Of a stretch of DNA of 64,000 nt, positions 56,642-64,000 are shown piece by piece; position 1 is the stretch's first letter, and every line of letters begins with the position of its first letter. The notes beneath the pieces are model-generated. The model was not told where the DNA came from. It did not search any database and saw only the letters and a list, made by a program, of their open reading frames with translations. The position numbers were made by a program, and so were the translations under genes. Location: assembly GCF_020991415.1 (NCBI RefSeq), contig NZ_JAJMOY010000003.1, forward strand, positions 372,001 to 436,000, read 5' to 3'. Source of the DNA: Flavobacterium sp. ENC (lineage in GTDB: Bacteria > Bacteroidota > Bacteroidia > Flavobacteriales > Flavobacteriaceae).

Positions 56642-57127
56642 ATGAAAAATTTAATTTTAATACGACATGCTAAATCCAGTTGGGAAGCTCCTTTGAAAGA
56701 TTTTGACAGACCTTTGATGAAAAGAGGCATTCTGGATGCCCATGAAGTATCCACAAATATTTCAAAATTTCTGCCAAAAACATATATCGTGTGGAGTAGT
56801 ACTGCCGCACGTGCCTCGGAAACCGCTCTTATTTTTGCTCAAAATATTTCTTACCCTATAGAAAGTATCATATTCAAAGACGATCTTTATACTTTTGATG
56901 ACAAACAACTCGAAAAAGTTATCAAATCATGTGATAATAGTTTCGAAAGCGTTATTCTTTTCGGACATAACGAGGCTATTACAAATTTTGTTAATAAATT
57001 TGGGGATGTTTTTATAGAAAATGTACCTACCTCAGGATTTGTGTCTCTGAAATTTGATTCAGAAAGCTGGGACAACATCAATAAAGGCAAGACACACAAA
57101 ACAATTTTCCCCAAAGATTTAAAATAA
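56642..57127 (+). CDS. sixA: SixA-type phosphohistidine phosphatase
   Basis: 161 residues from ATG 56642. Histidine phosphatase fold: LILIRHAKSSW with catalytic His9, FDRPLMKRG, WSSTAARASETALI and the second active His in ILFGHNEAITNF. SixA-like proteins dephosphorylate phosphohistidine in signalling or PTS proteins. Here it is 5 bases from ppk1, whose enzyme works through a phosphohistidine, which makes a functional link plausible. The length is typical of short SixA. Confidence 0.88.
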   Translation: MKNLILIRHAKSSWEAPLKDFDRPLMKRGILDAHEVSTNISKFLPKTYIVWSSTAARASETALIFAQNISYPIESIIFKDDLYTFDDKQLEKVIKSCDNSFESVILFGHNEAITNFVNKFGDVFIENVPTSGFVSLKFDSESWDNINKGKTHKTIFPKDLK

Positions 57128-57132
57128 ATAAA

Positions 57133-59247
57133 GTGTACGAACAGAAATATATCGATAGAGAAAAAAGTTGGTTAGCGTTTAATGCAAGAGTGCTTCAGGA
57201 AGCAGCAGATAACACGGTTCCGCTTTTAGACAGGTTGCGTTTTGTTGGAATTTTTTCGAACAACTTAGATGAGTTTTTCAGAGTTCGTTATGCCGCAATC
57301 CGCAGATTAAGTCTGTCCGGAATTTCTGGCGAAAAATACCTTGGAGGAGTTTCCGCACATCAGCTGATTAAGGATATTACCGAAATCGTAATTCAGCAGC
57401 AATCGGAGAGTTTACGTATTTTGGGGAATATCGAAGCCGAACTGGAAGCCGAAAATATCTTTATCATCAATGAAGATCAGATTACAGAACTGCAGGAACG
57501 TTTTCTGAAAGACTTTTTTATTCAAAAATTAAGTCCGGAACTGGTGACTATTATTTTGAATGATCTGGCGGAGTTTCCGGTGCTGAAAGATACTTTAGGC
57601 TATTTGGCCGTTCGTTTGGAAATGAATACGAATGATGAGATTCGTTACGCTGTCATAGAAATCCCGAAAACGATAAACAGGTTTGTGGTACTGCCATCCG
57701 ATGATGATAAACAATATGTGATTTTAATCGATGATGTGATTCGCCATAACCTTAAAAACATTTTTAATATTTTCGATTATAAAAGCGTCTCAGCCCATAT
57801 GATCAAGATTACACGTGATGCACAATTGGATATCGACAGCGATTTGAGCAAAAGTATGCTGGAGAAAATTGCGACATCAGTAAAAGACAGAAGGATAGGC
57901 GAGCCGGTTCGTTTTATTTACGATAGTTTGATAGAAGAGGATACGTTGCGTTTCTTTTTGGATAAAATGAAAATCGTTGAGACAGACAGTATTATTCCCG
58001 GGGGAAGATACCACAACCGCCGTGATTATATGAGTTTCCCTAATTTAGGAAGATACGATTTACTTTATAAAACCAATGATCCGCTGCCAATTCCCGGCCT
58101 GAGTATGGGAGGAAGTATTCTGGAGAAAATCAGTAAAAAAGATTATTTATTACACGCACCTTATCAGTCGTTTTCGTATTTAACGAAGTTTTTGCGTGAA
58201 GCCGCTTTGGATCCGAAAGTAACCAGTATCAAAATTACGTTATACCGTCTGGCGAAGAACTCGCAAATTATCAGTTCGCTGATCAATGCAGCTAAAAATG
58301 GCAAAAAAGTAGTCGTTCAGATTGAACTTCAGGCACGTTTTGATGAAGCAACAAATATCTCCTACGCAGAGCAAATGCAAACGGAAGGCATTGAACTTAT
58401 CTTTGGAATAAAAGGACTAAAGGTTCACAGTAAGATTTGTGTGATTGAAAGGGTAGAAGATGATAAAACGCGTCGTTACGGGTTTATCTCTACCGGAAAT
58501 TTCAATGAATCAACCGCTAAAATTTATACGGATGTAACCTTATTTACCTGTCATCAGCAGATTTTAAAGGATATTTCTAAAATATTTGAATTTTTTGATA
58601 TCAACTACAGGGTTCACAGATACAAACATTTAATCGTTTCCCCTCATTATACGAGAACGAAATTTGTAAAATTGATAGATCGTGAAATTTTGCACGCCTT
58701 AGCAGGCAGAAAAACACATATAAAATTGAAAATGAACAGTTTGTCTGATTTTAAAATGATCGATAAACTGTACGAAGCCAGTAATGCCGGAGTAAAAATT
58801 CAGCTTCAGGTAAGAGGAATCTGTTGCTTAATTCCGGGAATTCCGGGAATGAGTGAGAACATTGAAGCCATCAGTATTGTCGATAATTACCTGGAACACA
58901 CCAGAGTTTATATTTTCGGAAATGCAGGTTTGACAGAAGTATATATTTCTTCAGCCGATTTTATGACCAGAAACCTTGACGGAAGGGTAGAAGTTACCTG
59001 CCCGATTTATGATCTTGAAATTAAGAAAGAACTAATTGACAATTTTAATATTGCATGGAAAGGGAATGTTAAGGTGAGATACCATTCCTATAAGTTAGAT
59101 AATAAATACAAACCAAGAAATCATCATGCCCCATTCAGAGCGCAGCTTGAAACCTATAAGTATTACCAGAATAAAATTGATGCAATCGAAGATGCTGCAA
59201 AAAACAAGTCAATAACAAACCAAATTCAAATCATAAGGGAGCAATGA
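57133..59247 (+). CDS. ppk1: Polyphosphate kinase 1
   Basis: 704 residues, GTG start at 57133. Makes polyphosphate from ATP. The N domain has DREKSWLAFNARVLQEAAD and NLDEFFRVR; the catalytic C domains have LREAALDPKVTSIKITLYRL, the phosphoacceptor His432 in GLKVHSKICVI, STGNFNESTAKIYTDV and the second phospholipase-D-like half with NAGLTEVYISSADFMTRNLD. Middle gene of sixA-ppk1-ppx. It overlaps ppx by 4 bases (ATGA). Confidence 0.97.
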   Translation: MYEQKYIDREKSWLAFNARVLQEAADNTVPLLDRLRFVGIFSNNLDEFFRVRYAAIRRLSLSGISGEKYLGGVSAHQLIKDITEIVIQQQSESLRILGNIEAELEAENIFIINEDQITELQERFLKDFFIQKLSPELVTIILNDLAEFPVLKDTLGYLAVRLEMNTNDEIRYAVIEIPKTINRFVVLPSDDDKQYVILIDDVIRHNLKNIFNIFDYKSVSAHMIKITRDAQLDIDSDLSKSMLEKIATSVKDRRIGEPVRFIYDSLIEEDTLRFFLDKMKIVETDSIIPGGRYHNRRDYMSFPNLGRYDLLYKTNDPLPIPGLSMGGSILEKISKKDYLLHAPYQSFSYLTKFLREAALDPKVTSIKITLYRLAKNSQIISSLINAAKNGKKVVVQIELQARFDEATNISYAEQMQTEGIELIFGIKGLKVHSKICVIERVEDDKTRRYGFISTGNFNESTAKIYTDVTLFTCHQQILKDISKIFEFFDINYRVHRYKHLIVSPHYTRTKFVKLIDREILHALAGRKTHIKLKMNSLSDFKMIDKLYEASNAGVKIQLQVRGICCLIPGIPGMSENIEAISIVDNYLEHTRVYIFGNAGLTEVYISSADFMTRNLDGRVEVTCPIYDLEIKKELIDNFNIAWKGNVKVRYHSYKLDNKYKPRNHHAPFRAQLETYKYYQNKIDAIEDAAKNKSITNQIQIIREQ

Positions 59248-60134
59248 TTAATATAAAGAAGCTTGCAGCAATAGATATCGGTTCAAATGCCATGAGGCTT
59301 CTGATATCGAATGTTGTAGAACAAGATGGCAAAGAACCGCAATTTAATAAAAGTTCACTTGTTCGTGTGCCAATTCGTTTGGGACAAGATGCCTTTACAG
59401 TTGGGGAAATTTCAGAAGAAAATATAGATCGAATGGTAGATGCGATGAAAGCATTCAACCTTTTGATGAAAGTACATAAAGTAGAACGCTATATGGCATT
59501 TGCCACTTCAGCCATGCGTGAAGCCTATAATGCCAAAGAAGTTGTGGCTTTGATTAAGAAAAAAGCCGATATAAAAATCGAAATTATTGATGGTAAAAAG
59601 GAAGCAGCTATCATTGCTTCAACGGATCTACATCATTTACTGAAAACAGACGAAACCTATCTTTTTGTAGATGTTGGAGGCGGAAGTACCGAATTTACCT
59701 TGTTCTCTGACGGTAAAATGATTAATTCGAGATCTTTCAAGGCAGGAACTGTTCGCTTGCTAAATAATATGGTACACGATATTGTCTGGGATGAAATCGA
59801 AAAATGGATCAAAACCAATACGCAGGACTATGAAGAAGTGACACTGATTGGTTCCGGAGGAAATATCAATAAATTGTTTAAAATGTCCGGGAAGCAACAG
59901 GAAAAACCACTTTCTTATATTTATATCAATTCACAATATGCCTATTTAAATTCATTGACTTACGAACAAAGGATTACAGAATTAGGTCTGAATTCTGATC
60001 GTGCCGATGTAATCATTCATGCGACACGTATTTACCTGAACGCCATGAAATGGAGTGGGGCACGCCAGATTTATGTTCCAAAAATCGGACTTTCCGACGG
60101 TATCGTAAAAGCAATGTATTACGGTAAAATTTAG
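59244..60134 (+). CDS. ppx: Exopolyphosphatase / GppA-type phosphatase
   Basis: 296 residues of the actin-like Ppx/GppA fold: AAIDIGSNAMRLLIS, ATSAMREAYN, LFVDVGGGSTEFTLF, GSGGNINKLF. It is the short form lacking the C-terminal HD-type domain of E. coli Ppx. Its start overlaps the ppk1 stop by 4 bases, so synthesis and breakdown enzymes are made together. It may hydrolyse polyphosphate, pppGpp, or both. Confidence 0.92.
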   Translation: MINIKKLAAIDIGSNAMRLLISNVVEQDGKEPQFNKSSLVRVPIRLGQDAFTVGEISEENIDRMVDAMKAFNLLMKVHKVERYMAFATSAMREAYNAKEVVALIKKKADIKIEIIDGKKEAAIIASTDLHHLLKTDETYLFVDVGGGSTEFTLFSDGKMINSRSFKAGTVRLLNNMVHDIVWDEIEKWIKTNTQDYEEVTLIGSGGNINKLFKMSGKQQEKPLSYIYINSQYAYLNSLTYEQRITELGLNSDRADVIIHATRIYLNAMKWSGARQIYVPKIGLSDGIVKAMYYGKI

Positions 60135-60159
60135 TATTTAAACCTTAAGCAATATATTT

Positions 60160-60245
60160 TTTGCCACGAATTACACGAATTTCCACGAATTAGTATTTTA
60201 CATTAAACATAAAAATTCGCGAAAATTCGTGTAATTCGCGGCAAA
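60160..60245. repeat. Inverted repeat, gccacgaattacacgaat family
   Basis: TTTGCCACGAATTACACGAA on the left mirrored by TTCGTGTAATTCGCGGCAAA on the right, about 45 bases between. A second copy stands at 63132-63216. Dispersed element of flavobacterial gaps. Confidence 0.85.
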
Positions 60246-60281
60246 CTTTTTTTAACACAGAATACAATAATTCGTAAATAA

Positions 60282-60863
60282 ATGAATAAAACAAGACTTG
60301 AAGCCTTTAGTGATGGTGTGTTGGCGATTATTATAACCATTATGATTTTAGAAATCAAAGTGCCTCATGGAGTTGAGTTTGCTGATTTAAAACCGCTTAT
60401 CCCGAAGTTTTTAAGTTATGTTCTGAGCTTTATTTATGTTGGAATTTACTGGAATAACCACCATTATTTAATTCATAGTCTAACCAAAATCAACGGGAAA
60501 ATTCTTTGGGCCAATTTGCATTTACTTTTCTGGCTATCCTTAATTCCGCTAGCAACAGGCTGGATGGGAGAACATAACTTCGCAAAAGCTGCTATGACTT
60601 TGTATGGAGTAGTTTTACTGCTGTCTTCTGTAGCCTATTTTATTTTGCAAAGGACTATAATTATCAGTGAAGGGAAAAATTCAGTAATAGCAAAAGCAAT
60701 AGGAAAAGATGTCAAAGGAAATGTTTCCTCTATTTTATACATAATTGGAATCGCCTTTTCGTTTTACAATGAATGGATCTCGGGAGCCGCTTACTTTATA
60801 GTAGCGATGTCCTGGCTTATTCCCGATAAAAGAATCGAAAGGGTTTTTACTTCAAAAAACTAA
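60282..60863 (+). CDS. TMEM175-family potassium channel-like protein
   Basis: 193 residues, about six hydrophobic helices. The first helix has the TMEM175 filter-type motif RLEAFSDGVLAIIITIMILE; others include SFIYVGIYWNNHHYL, typical of the family (older name DUF1211). Bacterial members form tetrameric potassium-selective leak channels. It is 16 bases before a Crp-like regulator gene on the same strand. Confidence 0.88.
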   Translation: MNKTRLEAFSDGVLAIIITIMILEIKVPHGVEFADLKPLIPKFLSYVLSFIYVGIYWNNHHYLIHSLTKINGKILWANLHLLFWLSLIPLATGWMGEHNFAKAAMTLYGVVLLLSSVAYFILQRTIIISEGKNSVIAKAIGKDVKGNVSSILYIIGIAFSFYNEWISGAAYFIVAMSWLIPDKRIERVFTSKN

Positions 60864-60879
60864 TTTTCCTACTACTACA

Positions 60880-61440
60880 ATGAAATCTGCTTTTCAATCC
60901 CTTCAAATAATTCCTCCGGATGAATTAGATCTGTTAGATGATGTAATTACAGTCAGAAAACTCAAAAAAGGAGAACTTTTATTGAAGGAAAATCAGGTTT
61001 GCAATGAAATCGTTTTTATTAAAAAAGGCATTTTGAGATCTTATTTTTTCAATCATCAGGGAGATGAAATTACCAATTGTTTTGCTTTTGAAAATGAATT
61101 TATGGCTTCCTTTTCAAGTTTCATTACCCAAAATATTGCTGAAGAAAACATTCAGGCACTTGTTGATACAGAATTGCAGGTCATCAGCCGTGAAAGTTTG
61201 GAGAAGCTTTATAAATCAGGCATTCACTGGCAGGAAATAGGCCGTAAACTGACTGAAATGGAATACGTAATACTTCAAAAACGAATGATTTCTTTTCAGA
61301 AGTTATCCGGAACCCAGCGTTATGAAGAACTGTATAAAAATCACCAAAAATACATTCAGTTGATTCCGCTTCAATATTTAGCTTCTTATCTCGGTGTTAC
61401 GCCGAGACATTTAAGTCGTATCCGGAAAGCGATTTTTTAG
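60880..61440 (+). CDS. Crp/Fnr-family transcriptional regulator
   Basis: 186 residues: cyclic-nucleotide-binding-like beta barrel at about 20-120 (KKGELLLKENQVCNEIVFIK, GILRSYFF) and a C-terminal helix-turn-helix (YLASYLGVTPRHLSRIRK). The barrel lacks the arginine-containing cAMP-binding PRSA block, so it likely senses something else or nothing. Common in Bacteroidota beside oxidoreductase genes, which fits the next two genes. Possibly co-transcribed with the TMEM175-like gene upstream. Confidence 0.88.
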   Translation: MKSAFQSLQIIPPDELDLLDDVITVRKLKKGELLLKENQVCNEIVFIKKGILRSYFFNHQGDEITNCFAFENEFMASFSSFITQNIAEENIQALVDTELQVISRESLEKLYKSGIHWQEIGRKLTEMEYVILQKRMISFQKLSGTQRYEELYKNHQKYIQLIPLQYLASYLGVTPRHLSRIRKAIF

Positions 61441-61502
61441 GACATTTGTCCGGTAATCGGGAGATATTCCATTATTATTTTTGCTAAAAACAATATATAA
61501 TA

Positions 61503-62531
61503 ATGAGAAAAAATATTTTAGTGATTGGAGGAACAGGATTAGTGGGAAAAGTCATCTTGCGTTTGCTTCAAGGCAGAAATCCTGACTATAATTTGTTTAT
61601 TGGAAGTCGTCATCCGGGAAAAGCAAGCAGTAATTTAGTTATTGATGTTACTAATCCCAAAACTTTCGATTGTATTATAGACCATAGAATCGATTTGATT
61701 GTAATGTGTACCAAGGATAGTAATGATAAGATCTTACAGTTTGCGATAAAAAATAAACTGGATTATATTGATATTACAAAACCAACTCCGGATTTAACTT
61801 TAGCGTACAATTTAGCACAGGAAAATAAGCAAAAAGTAGAGAGCAGGATTGTTTTTAGTTCCGGTTGGATGGGCGGTATCGTAGGCAGTTTGGTTGATTT
61901 AATGGAGCCGGATAAAGATCAAATTCAGGAAGCCAGTCTGTATATTTATTATTCTGTTAAAGATCAGGCTGGGAAAAGCTCTGCTAATTTTTTAGCCGAA
62001 AATGTATGTAAATCATTTATTGTCTACGTAAATAATAAGCCGGAAAAAGTCAGGCATTTTTTAAATTGGGAAAGATTTAATTTCTCATTCGGAATAGGAA
62101 AACGTCAGGTTTATAATCTCGATGTTCCGGATTTATTTATTTTAAACCAGATAGAAAAGATACCAACCGTTTTGGTAAAAATGACTTACAATTCTAAGTT
62201 GGTTACCAGTTTAATGGGATATTTTCAAAAATTTAAAATTTTCAACATCATGTCTCTAAGAGAAAGACAGTTTCTCTTTGGCTCCAGCGGAAAAGGAGAT
62301 CAAACTGTTTTTGAAATGATTGTAAAAACGAAGGCTAAAATAAAGAAGTTGAGCTTGCAAAGTGTTAATGGACAGGCTGAGCTGACTGCATTTTCAACGG
62401 TCTTGCATATCGAGAAGATGCTAAAAGAGGTCTTATCGGGCGGAATCTATTTTAGTCATCAAATACATTCTTCTCAGGAACTATATGAAGCATTAGCAGG
62501 TCACCATAGTATTAATATTAAAGTAGGCTAA
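61503..62531 (+). CDS. Saccharopine-dehydrogenase-like NAD(P)-binding protein
   Basis: 342 residues with an N-terminal Rossmann fold: NILVIGGTGLVGKVILRLL, then LFIGSRHPGKAS, IDLIVMCTKDSND, and DYIDITKPTPDL. The overall layout is that of saccharopine-dehydrogenase-like proteins (unknown substrate). It starts 62 bases after the Crp-like gene and 6 bases before an NAD(P)H oxidoreductase gene, probably one unit under that regulator. Confidence 0.8.
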   Translation: MRKNILVIGGTGLVGKVILRLLQGRNPDYNLFIGSRHPGKASSNLVIDVTNPKTFDCIIDHRIDLIVMCTKDSNDKILQFAIKNKLDYIDITKPTPDLTLAYNLAQENKQKVESRIVFSSGWMGGIVGSLVDLMEPDKDQIQEASLYIYYSVKDQAGKSSANFLAENVCKSFIVYVNNKPEKVRHFLNWERFNFSFGIGKRQVYNLDVPDLFILNQIEKIPTVLVKMTYNSKLVTSLMGYFQKFKIFNIMSLRERQFLFGSSGKGDQTVFEMIVKTKAKIKKLSLQSVNGQAELTAFSTVLHIEKMLKEVLSGGIYFSHQIHSSQELYEALAGHHSINIKVG

Positions 62532-62537
62532 TTAAAG

Positions 62538-63116
62538 ATGAAAAAAATACTGATTATAAATGGACACCCGAATGCTGCAAGTTTCAATTTTGGAATTGCG
62601 GACTCTTATTTAAATGGTGCAATTGCTTCCGGGGCACAGGTAGAAACTATTACCATTGCCGAACTACAATTTAATCCGAATCTGCAATTTGGCTATCAAA
62701 AACGCACCGAATTAGAACCGGACTTACTGGATGCCTGGGAAAAAATTAAAAAGGCAGATCATTTGGTGTGGATTCATCCTGTCTGGTGGGGTGGCTTACC
62801 TGCTATCACAAAAGGATTTATTGATCGGTTGTTTTTGCCCGGAATGGCTTTTCAGTACCGGGAAAACTCAGTTTGGTGGGACAAATTACTAAAAGGAAAA
62901 ACCGCCCATATTATTACCACTCTCGATCAGCCGGGCTGGTATTACCGCTTGTTTTATGGAAGACCCAGCGTCAATCAGCTTAAGAAATCTACTTTGGAAT
63001 TCTGTGGCGTAAAACCGGTAAAAGTCAGCTATATCGGAATCATAAAAGGCTCTGGTGATTTTCAAAGAGAAAAATGGCTGCACAAAGTCTATAATTTAGG
63101 ACTTCAGAATAAATAA
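62538..63116 (+). CDS. NAD(P)H dehydrogenase (quinone), KefF/NQO1-like flavoprotein
   Basis: 192 residues, flavodoxin-like fold: KKILIINGHPNAASFNFGIA, HLVWIHPVWWGGLPAITKGF, IDRLFLPGMAF and TTLDQPGWYYRL. The PxWW and GxPxxxK blocks match FMN/FAD-binding quinone reductases that reduce quinones or electrophiles by two electrons. Adjacent to the NAD(P)-binding protein gene; together they look like a redox-stress response set. Confidence 0.9.
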   Translation: MKKILIINGHPNAASFNFGIADSYLNGAIASGAQVETITIAELQFNPNLQFGYQKRTELEPDLLDAWEKIKKADHLVWIHPVWWGGLPAITKGFIDRLFLPGMAFQYRENSVWWDKLLKGKTAHIITTLDQPGWYYRLFYGRPSVNQLKKSTLEFCGVKPVKVSYIGIIKGSGDFQREKWLHKVYNLGLQNK

Positions 63117-63131
63117 GGGGGTAAGGTTTTT

Positions 63132-63262
63132 TTTGCCACGAATTACACGAATCTGGACGAATTTTTGATGCAAAGTGTGTAAAATAATTCGCGCTAATTT
63201 GTGTAATTCGTGGCCAAAAAGCCTTTGCGAACTTTGCGAAAATCCCTCGCGTCCTTGCGGTT
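63132..63262. repeat. Inverted repeat (gccacgaattacacgaat) plus ctttgcg words
   Basis: TTTGCCACGAATTACACGAA (from 63132) with TTTGTGTAATTCGTGGCCAA (to about 63216), then CCTTTGCGAACTTTGCGAA and GCGTCCTTGCGGTTAA. It combines the two repeat families seen separately at 60160 and 56318. Confidence 0.8.
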
Positions 63263-63277
63263 AATTACGGCAGAATA

Positions 63278-64000
63278 TTAAGTATGTAAATCCAATCCAA
63301 ATGTAGAACGTAAAAGTTCAATGTTTGGGTTGATTTCCAGTAAGCGGTTGTAACGGTCCTGATCGTTAAAGCTGCGTTTGCTTTCGATAGTTTCGTTTAC
63401 CTTAACCTCAATTGTAATGTCATGATTGTGTAGGTGACCTTTTAAATGTCCCAAAAGCCCGTGAATCTGGCTTTCAAAATCCAGTTTGGAGCCTTCATTG
63501 GGTAATTCCAGTGTAATTACCGTTCCGTCTAAAGTCGGGTCGTTAATCAATAACAACGATTGCATGATTTTTAAGCCTTTATCCCCGAGACGCTGTGCAT
63601 ATTTATTCCATTGCACTAACATTTCTGTCTCGGTAAATTCTTCAGTTGGAAGGACAGAGGAAGGTTTGACATACGATTTGGTACTGGCTTCCAGTTCTTT
63701 TTTCTTGCGGATACTCGATAACGAAAAAGCAGAAATTTTAGGTTCAGGGCCTGATTCGGGTTTTGTTACAGGGGTTTCCTCTTTTGTAGCTTCGACGATT
63801 GTTTCCGATTTCACTTCAACAGTCGAATGGCTATTCTGTCCCTCATTTGGAATTTGGGATTTCAAATTTGGATCTTCTCCTGAAGTGTTTGGAATTTGGG
63901 CTTTTGTAGTTGGAATTTCAACAATAGAATATCCCCCATTTTTAAAGTAAACGGGTGGAATTATGAATTGCTCAGCTTTTTTTTTTCTCCATCAAAATTG
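63278..64000 (-). CDS. dnaX: DNA polymerase III subunits gamma/tau, C-terminal part, with A10 frameshift site
   Basis: The 3' end of dnaX (clamp-loader). The final domain (TETEMLVQWNKYAQRLGDKG, MQSLLLINDPTLDGTVITLE, LEINPNIELLRSTFGLDLHT) is that of flavobacterial tau C-termini, preceded by a long Pro/Glu/Lys linker. The only upstream frame that reads on cleanly ends ...NFDGEKKK and then LSNS-stop (TAA at 63961-63963), while the C-terminal domain is in the -1 frame, which has a TGA just before the A10 run at 63977-63986. A -1 shift gives NFDGEKKKAEQFIIPP. So tau would need slippage and gamma would end at the TAA. A TTG at 63863-63865 could be called as a start but is inside the linker. The 5' part is outside the window. 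Confidence 0.8.

Noticed and set aside
60160..63216. Inverted repeats as ends of an insertion sequence
   Set aside because: No transposase gene lies between them and the same repeat family occurs elsewhere as single copies.
63278..63865. Independent 195-residue gene starting at TTG 63863-63865
   Set aside because: The same frame continues upstream as a Pro/Lys/Glu linker and the C-terminus is that of DnaX tau, so it is the end of dnaX.

Overview
The window comes from a Flavobacterium-type member of the Bacteroidota. It is AT-rich, carries three SusC/SusD pairs, promoters of the TTG-N19-TAnnTTTG type, a type IX secretion (T9SS) C-terminal domain on the large chitinase, and gene families typical of the group. 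The central locus matches, gene for gene and as far as I recall it, the chitin-utilization locus of Flavobacterium johnsoniae.

Left part (1-9.3 kb): a DEAD-box helicase truncated by the window edge; two histidine-degradation genes (hutG and hutI) separated by a convergent gene for a coiled-coil membrane protein; a glutaminyl-peptide cyclotransferase lipoprotein; the SRP 4.5S RNA gene with a textbook promoter; a short-chain dehydrogenase; and a small accessory patch with a decayed polymorphic-toxin C-terminus, a DUF4304 immunity-type gene, a DUF5958-like gene and a small membrane protein. A GAF-domain histidine kinase, a structured intergenic element and a fructose-6-phosphate aldolase-type transaldolase follow.

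Centre (11.6-35.6 kb): the chitin system. It runs: FHS/MFS sugar permease; LytTR response regulator and LytS-type kinase (overlapping genes); SusC-SusD-GH18 lipoprotein; SusC-SusD-NagB/deacetylase fusion-GH20 hexosaminidase; and the giant secreted ChiA with two GH18 domains. ChiA would cut chitin outside the cell, the two SusCD pairs would import chitooligosaccharides, GH18 and GH20 enzymes would reduce them to GlcNAc, the permease would take GlcNAc across the inner membrane, and the NagB-like fusion would act in the cytoplasm. The promoters of both susC genes and of the permease share paired 10-bp direct repeats with an exact 21-bp period and a conserved distance to a TAnnTTTA box. Both susC promoters also carry the same 17-bp palindrome at the same spacing. 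This is a strong candidate for the operator of the adjacent LytTR system.

Right part (35.8-64 kb): two small predicted outer-membrane proteins divergent from an XRE regulator; a DUF3592 protein and a TlpA-like thioredoxin; a 0.8-kb non-coding array of about 244-bp tandem units; a YbiT-type ABC-F ATPase whose second ATP site has no recognisable Walker A; a third SusCD pair with a periplasmic amidohydrolase; an AT-rich orphan gene of unknown function; the pyrR-pyrB cluster; rnz; pdxH; a CAP-domain lipoprotein; a sixA-ppk1-ppx operon; a TMEM175-type channel; a Crp-like regulator with two redox-type genes; and the 3' end of dnaX. In dnaX a run of ten A separates two reading frames, which suggests programmed frameshifting or slippage to make tau and gamma forms. 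Many gaps hold inverted or word-like repeats of several families.
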